From NCBI RefSeq assembly GCF_009764355.1, contig NZ_LNUA01000008.1, forward strand, positions 62,001 to 126,000: a stretch of 64,000 nt of DNA, written 5' to 3'. Position 1 is the stretch's first letter. Each line of letters opens with the position of its first letter. This DNA is from Companilactobacillus bobalius. Lineage in GTDB: Bacteria; Bacillota; Bacilli; Lactobacillales; Lactobacillaceae. The translations under genes were made by a program, and so were the position numbers. Below the pieces are notes generated by a model. That model ran no database searches. It saw nothing but the letters and a program-made list of their open reading frames with translations, and was not told where the DNA came from. This document shows positions 25,822 to 32,598 of the stretch, in pieces.

Positions 25822-26205
25822 ATGTCAAATAAAAAATTATATTCAATTGGAACGTTTTCCAAAATAACTGGGTTGAGCCCAGATACAATTAGATTTTATG
25901 AAAAGAAAGATCTTATCCATCCTGAACATGGTCCCAGACAGTTGCGACAATATACTGATGCCCACGTGGATCATGTGGCATTGTTGCTAAGACTAAAAGC
26001 GGCTGGTTTTACTTTGGATGAAATTCATACTTATACCAACTATCGTGGTCAAGGGCCAGAAACCATACCAACACGTTTGAGATTGATGAGGGAAAAAGTT
26101 GAGTCCTTACATGAAAAACAGTCTGACATTGAGGTTAGTATCAAATATTTAAATGAAAAAATGGAATTTTTAAAAAAACAGCAACAAGATAATTTAATAA
26201 AGTGA
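25822..26205 (+). CDS. MerR family transcriptional regulator, short
   Basis: 127 residues. N-terminal winged helix YSIGTFSKITGLSPDTIRFYEKKDLI, the hallmark MerR sequence, then LLLRLKAAGFTLDEIHTY and a C-terminal coiled coil (about 85-120) for dimerisation. There is no cysteine cluster and no effector domain, like the small AdhR/YfmP-type regulators. YfmP represses an efflux gene next to it in Bacillus; the same is inferred here for the divergent MFS gene. GGAG site and ATG start. Confidence 0.9.
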   Translation: MSNKKLYSIGTFSKITGLSPDTIRFYEKKDLIHPEHGPRQLRQYTDAHVDHVALLLRLKAAGFTLDEIHTYTNYRGQGPETIPTRLRLMREKVESLHEKQSDIEVSIKYLNEKMEFLKKQQQDNLIK

Positions 26206-26342
26206 ACAGAAATAATAACTATAATGTCTGACTTGTAGTTCTAGATCCTCCTTAATTAGAAGTAAATTTGGATTTTTTGGTTAAAAAATATATAAAGTAT
26301 GTTATTCTTTTAATAGAACATATGTTCGTGCAGGAGAAAAAC

Positions 26343-26729
26343 ATGATTTTACATAAAATTAAGAGTATTCGCACAAATAATTTCAATGATCCAGAAATGT
26401 TTTCAAAAGTTACAGATCTGTGGTCTAAGTCGGTGGTTAATATACCAGAAAATAAAATTAGGTATGGTATTTATCATAACTATCAATCTGATTATAGGGG
26501 CGACTATTCCTTAACTACAGCAATTGAAGATAAAAATGATATGTCTGGGATTTTAATACCTGATTCTAATAAGTACATTACTTATACTGACGATTCAAAT
26601 GATGTTCCCAAATTGTGGAAACAAGTATGGTTAGACGAGGATAATAAAAAAATTATTAGAAAATATGATTATGATTTTGAAAAATATTATCCTGATGGAA
26701 CGGTTGAAGTATATATATCCGTTAAGTAA
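26343..26729 (+). CDS. GyrI-like / effector-binding domain protein
   Basis: 128 residues. The pattern SIRTNNFNDPEMFSKVTDLW then IRYGIYHNYQSDYRGDYSLTTAIE and a closing KIIRKYDYDFEKYYPDGTVEVYI fits the GyrI-like small-molecule-binding fold as found alone or fused to AraC and MerR regulators. No DNA-binding part is present. The start is ATG 26343, preceded by CAGGAG; a longer frame from 26268 has no such site. The role is unknown; stand-alone members bind drugs or other ligands. Confidence 0.65.
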   Translation: MILHKIKSIRTNNFNDPEMFSKVTDLWSKSVVNIPENKIRYGIYHNYQSDYRGDYSLTTAIEDKNDMSGILIPDSNKYITYTDDSNDVPKLWKQVWLDEDNKKIIRKYDYDFEKYYPDGTVEVYISVK

Positions 26730-26972
26730 GAATTGTAAAAATAGGTCTTGGGTTCAAGTGGAATACCTTATTGGATAAATTGAAATATATTAATAATTCA
26801 TTAGATGACTATGCAGCAGTAATCTTTGTTAGAACAATGCCAAACACTTATTGAGCAATTCTATCAAGATTTGTTTAAAACGATTATGAATTAAAATAAA
26901 TAGCCTTTTATTAGTAACTTCAACTGCAAGAATATACAATATGTTTAACCAGAAGAACCGGAGGATAGACAT
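26730..26972. other. Gap with relic shared with 23413-23440
   Basis: Contains at 26853-26880 the 28-nt block identical to 23413-23440. It reads LIEQFYQDLFKTIMN then a stop, as the tail of a lost gene. Confidence 0.5.
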
Positions 26973-27512
26973 ATGACACGTAAAGTTATTCTATTCATCG
27001 CGGAAACTTTAGATGGATATATTGCAGAAGAAAATGGCAACATTGACTATTTGATTGATAATGATTTTACATCTGGTGAAGACAATGATCGTGAATATGA
27101 GAAATTAGTTAAACATGTGGATTCAGTAGTCATGGGGCGCAAAACTTATGATCAGGTGGCTAATAAATTGTCGCCAGATAGTTATCCTTATGATGATTTT
27201 GATAATTATATAATGACTCGTCAGCCAATTGATGATGTCGGTAATTTGCATTTTGTAGACGGTGATATTGTTGATTTGGTTAAGGGGTTGAAGAATAGGT
27301 CATCAAATAAAGATATTTGGATCATCGGTGGCAGTAGTATCATTGCTCCATTGGTTAACAGTGATTTAATTGACGTTTATCAAATAGGAATCGTCCCAAT
27401 TATTTTGGGAAAGGGTATTCCTTTATTTTCAGATAAAACAAAATTTAAAGAATTAACAATGGTATCAGCTAAAAAAGTTAACGGTATTGCCTATCTTGAA
27501 TACGTTAAGTAA
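26973..27512 (+). CDS. Dihydrofolate reductase-family protein (RibD C-terminal type)
   Basis: 179 residues of the DHFR-like/RibD C-terminal fold: KVILFIAETLDGYIAEENG, VMGRKTYDQV, IWIIGGSSIIAPLVN and IPLFSDKTKFKELTMVSAKKV. It binds NADPH and reduces a pterin- or riboflavin-like substrate, probably not dihydrofolate itself. YwjB- and YyaP-type proteins are the nearest relatives by pattern. Good ribosome binding site (GGAGG). A piece of a second copy survives at 24319-24352. Specific substrate unknown. Confidence 0.8.
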   Translation: MTRKVILFIAETLDGYIAEENGNIDYLIDNDFTSGEDNDREYEKLVKHVDSVVMGRKTYDQVANKLSPDSYPYDDFDNYIMTRQPIDDVGNLHFVDGDIVDLVKGLKNRSSNKDIWIIGGSSIIAPLVNSDLIDVYQIGIVPIILGKGIPLFSDKTKFKELTMVSAKKVNGIAYLEYVK

Positions 27513-27517
27513 AAAAT

Positions 27518-27551
27518 AAGAGCATCTCTGATTGAAGTCAGGGATGCTCTT
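27518..27551. terminator. Bidirectional terminator, third look-alike
   Basis: AAGAGCATCTCTGA pairs with TCAGGGATGCTCTT. Lies between the convergent DHFR-like and VIT1-like genes. Confidence 0.85.
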
Positions 27552-27567
27552 TTAGTATTTAGAATAA

Positions 27568-28281
27568 TTAAGTTAAAAGTGTACCTATGAAGTAGGTTAC
27601 GATCATCGTTCCCAACCCAACAAGTAGATTTCGCAAAATACCTTTGATGACATTGGATTTGCCCAGTCTACTACTGATATATCCTGTGAAAGTTAAAGCA
27701 ATGATTACTGAAAACATGGTTCCTGAAACTTTATATGGATAAGGAATAAAGGTAATTGCCATCAGCGGTAATAATGAACCAATGATAAATGAGAAAAATG
27801 AAGAGAAAGCTGCCTGCCAAGGGCTGAAGTAATCTTTGAATTCAATATTGAATTTGGATTTTAATGTGGCAGCTAGGGGATCTTGTTCCATTAAACTAGA
27901 AGAAACTTGTCTTGATAAATCCAAGCCTAAACCTTTACTTTCATAATAACTGGCTAGAGCATTTTCTTCACGATTAGGATTTGCAGCAATCATTTCCTCT
28001 TGCAATTTAACCATATTTCTTTGAGTATCTCTTTGAGTACTAACGGAGACATATTCACCTCCACCCATTGATAGGGCTCCAGCAAACATACCAGCTAATC
28101 CAGAAATGAATAATGTCATCTGACTTTGTTGTGCACCAGCCACTCCAGTCACAATTCCAGCTACGGAAATGATACCATCGTTAGCTCCTAAAACACCGGC
28201 TCGAACTACGTTTAATCTTTCGGATAAACGTAGTTTTTTAATTTCCCTGGGTACGATTGAATGCAGTAAATAATTACTCAT
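27568..28281 (-). CDS. VIT1/CCC1 family transporter
   Basis: 237 residues with five predicted transmembrane helices. Family marks are RAGVLGANDGIISVAGIVTGVAGA and GALSMGGGEYVSVSTQRDTQ, which hold the conserved glycine, Asp and Glu residues of the iron/manganese transporter fold. A cytoplasmic helical insertion (about 75-145) carries several Glu residues, as in the metal-binding domain of plant VIT1. It likely exports or sequesters Fe2+ or Mn2+. Minus strand, divergent from the microcompartment operon 616 nt away. GAAGGAGA site. Confidence 0.85.
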   Translation of the reverse strand: MSNYLLHSIVPREIKKLRLSERLNVVRAGVLGANDGIISVAGIVTGVAGAQQSQMTLFISGLAGMFAGALSMGGGEYVSVSTQRDTQRNMVKLQEEMIAANPNREENALASYYESKGLGLDLSRQVSSSLMEQDPLAATLKSKFNIEFKDYFSPWQAAFSSFFSFIIGSLLPLMAITFIPYPYKVSGTMFSVIIALTFTGYISSRLGKSNVIKGILRNLLVGLGTMIVTYFIGTLLT

Positions 28282-28324
28282 AATTGGTCTCCTTCTGTTA
28301 GATCATCGGAAATTATAATGTCAA

Positions 28325-28338
28325 TGCAAACGTTTAAC
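28325..28338. promoter_or_regulatory. cre-like box near the VIT1-like gene
   Basis: TGCAAACGTTTAAC matches cre at 12 of 14 positions. It lies 44 nt before the VIT1-like start and about 560 nt before the first shell gene. Confidence 0.35.
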
Positions 28339-28455
28339 TAAATATATTATATTTTTGAATAGAAAGAAAGATAAATTTTTAAAAGACAAGTAATATGCTC
28401 AGTAGAAAACCAAAAAAATGTGCGAATAATTTCACATATAAACATTAAATTGAAG

Positions 28456-28498
28456 GTGTTTTTGGAAGATTAAACGATCTTCTAAAAATGCTTTTTTT
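28456..28498 (+). terminator. Orphan terminator-like hairpin upstream of the microcompartment operon
   Basis: TTTTTGGAAGAT (28459-28470) pairs with ATCTTCTAAAAA (28477-28488) with one G-U, then seven T. No plus-strand gene precedes it, so it may end a leader or small RNA. Confidence 0.55.
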
Positions 28499-28547
28499 AG
28501 TAGAAGAAATTTTTTCAAGTAAATTTGTTTAGAAAACGACAAGTGTA

Positions 28548-28673
28548 GTCTGACAGGCTTTCTTCACGTAAACCTGTCCCTAGGGTCAGGGTCTTATTTT
28601 GAATTTTGAAACGTTGTTAAATCGGTATTTTTAAAATTTAACTCAAAAAATATTCTTCAAAAATGCCTTTTTT
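28548..28673 (+). other. Structured leader-like segment with competing hairpins
   Basis: GACAGG (28552) pairs with CCTGTC (28573), while CTGAC (28550) can instead pair with GTCAG (28585), so the two folds exclude each other. A second terminator-like stem, GGTATTTTT with AAAAATGCC plus T-run, follows at 28624-28673. No known riboswitch motif recognised. Confidence 0.35.
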
Positions 28674-28821
28674 AAAAAATTGTGAAATTTTCTACATGTC
28701 AAATAAAAAGACTTGATTGTCATGATTATGTCTAAAAAAATAAAATTTTAATCAAAAAGCCTATTCTACGGCCTTTAGTGGCAGTTATTTTGTGTTTTAG
28801 AACACAATTTGAAATGGAGTG

Positions 28822-28853
28822 TTGACTTGAACCGTAGGGGGCATAAATATAAT
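28822..28853 (+). promoter_or_regulatory. MerR-type promoter of the microcompartment operon
   Basis: -35 TTGACT (28822-28827) and -10 TATAAT (28848-28853) are 20 nt apart, too far for unaided RNA polymerase. The spacer holds the 16-bp dyad TGAACCGTAGGGGGCA, palindromic as TGnnCCnTAnGGnnCA, the typical MerR operator position. An alternative -10 TAAATA at 28844 would give 16 nt. Confidence 0.65.
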
Positions 28854-28868
28854 GGCACCATAACAAAA

Positions 28869-28882
28869 ATGCAAACGCTCAC
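28869..28882 (+). promoter_or_regulatory. cre-like box before the first shell gene
   Basis: TGCAAACGCTCACA matches the CcpA box at 12 of 14 positions, lying between the promoter and the AAAGGAG site. Position fits repression by CcpA when preferred sugars are present. Confidence 0.5.
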
Positions 28883-28897
28883 AAAGGAGAGATTATC

Positions 28898-29182
28898 ATG
28901 AAATATGACGCACTTGGAATGATTGAAACTAAAGGTTTAGTAGGTTCTATTGAAGCGGCCGACGCAATGGTGAAAGCAGCTAACGTATCTCTTATTGGTA
29001 AAGAATTAGTTGGTGGAGGACTAGTTACTGTCATGGTTCGTGGTGATGTTGGTGCTGTTAAGGCCGCTACTGATGCCGGTGCCGCTGCTGCCCAAAGAAT
29101 TGGCGAACTATTATCAGTTCACGTAATTCCTCGTCCACATGCAGAAGTTGAGAATATTTTACCAACTCCAAACACAAAATAA
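28898..29182 (+). CDS. Microcompartment shell protein, BMC-H hexamer (PduA/EutM type)
   Basis: 94 residues, one BMC domain (PF00936). It begins [21 protein letters not shown], the canonical start, and has the pore loop VGGGLV (three glycines) and the [15 protein letters not shown] helix. Six copies tile into a hexagonal shell facet with a small central pore. First gene of the operon, with AAAGGAG upstream. It is nearly identical to the last shell gene at 42606, also at DNA level over the last 50 nt or so of the coding sequence. Probably the main facet tile. Confidence 0.95.
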   Translation: MKYDALGMIETKGLVGSIEAADAMVKAANVSLIGKELVGGGLVTVMVRGDVGAVKAATDAGAAAAQRIGELLSVHVIPRPHAEVENILPTPNTK

Positions 29183-29195
29183 GGAGTAAGTGACA

Positions 29196-30215
29196 ATGGA
29201 TATTAATAAGGAATCTATCAATGGTCGCATTAATCTTGCGGATAGTAAGAAAAATGCATTAACTAAAAAATTCCACACTACAGGATTAATTAATGGTGCA
29301 ATTTCTGGATTAACGTATGGTATTTATTCAACTCTGGTAATGGTTGCTAGTGGGTATGATCCATTAGTCAGTGCCGCTGGATTTTTGGCAGCACCGTTTG
29401 TCTGTTCAGGACTAAATGATTTTATTGCCGGATTGTGGTTGTTGATCTACAACGCTAAAAAAGGTCGCTTGAAGGAGTTAGGCAGAACTCTTAAGACTAA
29501 GCCAGGCAAGATGTTGGTTATTGGATTCCTTCTTGGAGGACCAATTGCTAATGGTGCTTACTTAGTTGGTTTAGCAATGGCCGGTGCCTATGCAATTCCA
29601 ATTTCTGCCACATGTAGTTTGTTCGGTGCTTTGTTTGCTTGGATGTTTTTGAAGCAAAAGCCAACCAAACGTGTTGTCTTGGGTATGGTGCTTTGTGTAT
29701 TTGGCGCAATTATTATTAATTTTGTAAAACCTGAAGGAGCACCTAACTTCACTCTTGGAATTATCTGTGCTTTGATTGCCGCTGTTAGTTGGGGACTTGA
29801 AGGTGTTTTCTCCAGCTTTGGTGGTGCAATGATCGATACTGACGTTGCTGTTAATTTGAGAGAATTAATTTCAGGTCTAGTAGTTCTAGTTCTTATGGTT
29901 CCAGCTGTAGGAGCTCTTAAATTACTTGGCGGAACAATTTCAGCCGGAATCCCACTTGCTTGGTTAGCTGTAGCTGGACTAAGTGCAGCCATCTCATTCG
30001 TTACTTGGTATAAAGCTAATGCAACTGTTGGATGTGCAATTGGAATGTCACTCAATGTTACTTATGCTTTCTGGGGAGTTCTATTCTGTGTCCTATTCTT
30101 AGGTCAAACTTTGACTCCAACAATCGTCATTGGTTCAATCGTTATTGTTCTAGGTGCCATCATCGTAACGATGAATCCTTTAGATCTATTTAAAAAAGGA
30201 GGCGTTGAACAATGA
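29196..30215 (+). CDS. DMT-superfamily transporter in the microcompartment operon
   Basis: 339 residues, ten transmembrane helices, EamA-like drug/metabolite transporter fold with two homologous halves (LFGALFAWMFLKQKPTKRVVLGM and FWGVLFCVLFLGQTLTPT ends). Choline microcompartment loci often carry small SMR (EmrE-type) transporters; this full-length DMT protein may take that place and move choline or trimethylamine. That is inference from position. I start it at ATG 29196, 9 nt after AAGGAG. The stop overlaps the next start (ATGA). Confidence 0.75.
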   Translation: MDINKESINGRINLADSKKNALTKKFHTTGLINGAISGLTYGIYSTLVMVASGYDPLVSAAGFLAAPFVCSGLNDFIAGLWLLIYNAKKGRLKELGRTLKTKPGKMLVIGFLLGGPIANGAYLVGLAMAGAYAIPISATCSLFGALFAWMFLKQKPTKRVVLGMVLCVFGAIIINFVKPEGAPNFTLGIICALIAAVSWGLEGVFSSFGGAMIDTDVAVNLRELISGLVVLVLMVPAVGALKLLGGTISAGIPLAWLAVAGLSAAISFVTWYKANATVGCAIGMSLNVTYAFWGVLFCVLFLGQTLTPTIVIGSIVIVLGAIIVTMNPLDLFKKGGVEQ

Positions 30216-30493
30216 GTTTACCAAGTAGAATGGCCGTTTTGAATTATATGAATAGTCACGAAGCAGTTGATGTTAAGGCAGTTATGGCAGCCTTAAAACC
30301 ACTTTATGGAAATGAAAAACAGTTTAACGAAGAATTATATATGGAACATTTTATGGCTTTAGAGGCCAATGGGCTGGTCGAATTAGATAGTTATGAACTA
30401 GACAAAGACGACAACCTAATTATGAATTATCGAATCAACGCTGATGGTCGTGATGCTGTTGCAAAATATGTTGATAAAAAGTATAGCAACTAA
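30212..30493 (+). CDS. Small winged-helix-like protein, unknown
   Basis: 93 residues: RMAVLNYMNSHEAVDVKAVMAALKPLYG, then EELYMEHFMALEANGLVELDSYELDKDDNL and MNYRINADGRDAVAKYVDK. The helix-helix-helix-strand-strand order with ANGLVELD fits a winged-helix domain, yet it may be a regulator or just a structural module. It overlaps the DMT gene by 4 nt, so it is translated with it; the pair may act together. I recognise no named family. Length excludes a normal two-domain regulator. Confidence 0.55.
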   Translation: MSLPSRMAVLNYMNSHEAVDVKAVMAALKPLYGNEKQFNEELYMEHFMALEANGLVELDSYELDKDDNLIMNYRINADGRDAVAKYVDKKYSN

Positions 30494-30510
30494 ACTAAGA
30501 GGTTGAATTT

Positions 30511-30807
30511 ATGAGATATAAAGGTGATGAAGCATTGGGACTCATAGAGACAGTTGGTTTGGTCCCTGCATTGAAAGCAGCCGATGAAATGTTAAAAGCT
30601 GCAGAAGTTGAATTGATTTCATATGAAAACATAGGATCCACACTAGTTACGGTTATTGTAAAAGGCGATGTTGCGGCAGTTAAGTCAGCCGTTGAAGCTG
30701 GTGCCAAAGCAGCATCAGAGATCGGTAAACTTACGGCTAGCAATGTTATGCCACGTCCAATACCAGGTGTTGGCGACATTGTTTCAGTTCATGATATTGA
30801 TCAATAA
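30511..30807 (+). CDS. BMC-H shell protein, second type
   Basis: 98 residues, one BMC domain: EALGLIETVGLVPALKAADEM at the start and VKGDVAAVKSAVEAGAKAASEIG later. The pore loop reads NIGSTLV rather than VGGGLV, so the hexamer pore is lined by different residues (Ser and Thr) and should have another selectivity. The tail MPRPIPGVGDIVSVHD is longer than minimal. Together with the next gene it gives the shell at least three pore types. GAGG site upstream. Confidence 0.9.
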   Translation: MRYKGDEALGLIETVGLVPALKAADEMLKAAEVELISYENIGSTLVTVIVKGDVAAVKSAVEAGAKAASEIGKLTASNVMPRPIPGVGDIVSVHDIDQ

Positions 30808-30824
30808 CTTAGGAGTAAACAGAT

Positions 30825-31130
30825 ATGGAGAATTATAAAGCAATAGGATCAATTGAAACATTTGGTTTGGTGTTTGTTCTACAGGCTGCGGATGCTATGT
30901 GTAAAGCAGCAGATGTCGATATTGTCGGATATGAAAATGTTGCTTCAGGATATATTTCTGTAATTGTTCAAGGTGATGTTTCAGCCTGTGAAAGTGCAGT
31001 AGCCGCAGGAATCAAAGCTGTAGAAAATATGAATGCTGAAGTATATAGCTCAGTAGTCATTCCTAGTCCTCATCGCGACCTAACAAAAATAATTGATCGA
31101 TATGCATTGAATAAACTATTGCCTGAATAA
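30825..31130 (+). CDS. BMC-H shell protein, third type
   Basis: 101 residues, one BMC domain: KAIGSIETFGLVFVLQAADAMCKAADVDIVGYENV. The pore loop reads VASGYI, unlike the other two kinds, with a possible bulky Tyr near the pore. It has four cysteines or so, rare for the family, and an extended C-terminal helix (TKIIDRYALNKLLPE). It lies 17 nt after the previous shell gene with AGGAG. Probably a specialised pore tile. The ligand is unknown. Confidence 0.9.
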   Translation: MENYKAIGSIETFGLVFVLQAADAMCKAADVDIVGYENVASGYISVIVQGDVSACESAVAAGIKAVENMNAEVYSSVVIPSPHRDLTKIIDRYALNKLLPE

Positions 31131-31146
31131 TAAGGGAGCAATAATT

Positions 31147-32574
31147 ATGCAATTAATAGACAATGATTTGAAATCATTACAGGAAGCAAGAATCGTCTCG
31201 GAGACAGCTAGGGATTCGTTTGGAATGTTAAAAGGATACAGTCAAGATGAACTGAATCTTACCCTTAAAAAAGTAATCGATGATTTGACCAAAGTTTTGC
31301 CAGACTTGTTAAAGCTTGAGTATGCCAATAAGTCCATCGGATCATGTGAAGATAAGTTGGATCTATATAATCAGTTCATTGAACTATATAAGAAAAATAT
31401 TGATAATGAAAAAATTATTGGACCACTTTTATTCAATGATAAAGATCAGATTGAAAAGATGGGCATGCCCCTAGGTCCAATTGTTACGCTCTTACCAATT
31501 GAAAATACCGTTTTATATAGTGTTTACGCATTATTAATAGCGATTAAATCAGGGAATACTTTAGTATTAGTTCCATATCCAAAGGTGTCATCAATTTCTT
31601 CAAAAATATATCCACAGATTCAACTGATCTGTACTAACGCAGGATTACCTCAAGGATTCCTCGGATATATGAACAATGTGACTTTCAATGGTGTTAAAGA
31701 ATTAACCGCCAGTTCAGAAATAGCTGCTGTAATCAATGTTGGTTGTGCTGAATATTATGATCAAATCAATATTCCAAGCAAACCGGTATTTTATGCAGAG
31801 ACAGGTTCAACACCAGTTTTTATTCAAAAGACAGCCAACATTGCTAAAGCAAGTTCGCAGATTATTAAAAGTAGAGCTTTTGATAATGGATTGGCCCCGG
31901 CCTCAGAACAATTCGTTGTTGCCGAAAGCTCCATTTCTGAACATGTCAGAACACAATTGATTAATGACGGGGCTTACTTCATGAATAAAGAAGAAGAGGC
32001 TAAGTTGAGACAATCATTATTCCGTAATGGAGTAGGGGTCAGTGAAGAATGTATCGGTAAGACAGCCAAATGGATTGCTAATCGATCGGGCTTTTCCATT
32101 CCTGATGATGCTCTGGTACTGGTATCCGAACAACCTTATATTTTTGAAGATGATCCATTCGCTGTGAAGTTGAAATGTCCAATTATGGCTTTTTATAAAG
32201 AACCAGATTGGCGTCACGCTTGCGAAAAATGTATCCATCTTTTGAAAGAAAAACGTAACGGACATACCTTAGTTATTCATTCCAAAGATGACAAAATCAT
32301 CAAAGAATATGCTATTCAAAAACCAGTTGGTCGAATGATCGTTAATGATTCAGCTTATCTAGCTGGTGTAGGAATAGGTTCGAATTTTCCACTTTCAATG
32401 TTTTTAGGTGGTCAAACGACTGGTAGAGGTTGTACTGCTAAGAACATCGTAGCTGAAGATTTAACTTACCAAAGAATGATTTATTACAACGATGATGAAA
32501 CTATTTTATCCTACGACAAAAATTTTGAAGAAGATGTTCTAAAGAAGTTCCTTAATAAGATTTTAGAAAATTAA
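31147..32574 (+). CDS. Aldehyde dehydrogenase paralogue lacking the catalytic cysteine
   Basis: 475 residues, homologous over its whole length to the active acylating aldehyde dehydrogenase at 40367 and aligned without a gap up to the active site. The active-site stretch reads FDNGLAPASEQ, where the other has FDYGTICASEQ: Pro251 stands where catalytic Cys251 should be. The protein should not form the thioester. The nucleotide fold and oligomer interface seem kept. A structural, regulatory or scaffolding part in the enzymatic core is the likely job. Choline loci commonly carry two such genes. It lies directly before cutC. Confidence 0.9.
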   Translation: MQLIDNDLKSLQEARIVSETARDSFGMLKGYSQDELNLTLKKVIDDLTKVLPDLLKLEYANKSIGSCEDKLDLYNQFIELYKKNIDNEKIIGPLLFNDKDQIEKMGMPLGPIVTLLPIENTVLYSVYALLIAIKSGNTLVLVPYPKVSSISSKIYPQIQLICTNAGLPQGFLGYMNNVTFNGVKELTASSEIAAVINVGCAEYYDQINIPSKPVFYAETGSTPVFIQKTANIAKASSQIIKSRAFDNGLAPASEQFVVAESSISEHVRTQLINDGAYFMNKEEEAKLRQSLFRNGVGVSEECIGKTAKWIANRSGFSIPDDALVLVSEQPYIFEDDPFAVKLKCPIMAFYKEPDWRHACEKCIHLLKEKRNGHTLVIHSKDDKIIKEYAIQKPVGRMIVNDSAYLAGVGIGSNFPLSMFLGGQTTGRGCTAKNIVAEDLTYQRMIYYNDDETILSYDKNFEEDVLKKFLNKILEN

Positions 32575-32598
32575 TTCCACGAGAAGTGAGGGAATGAT

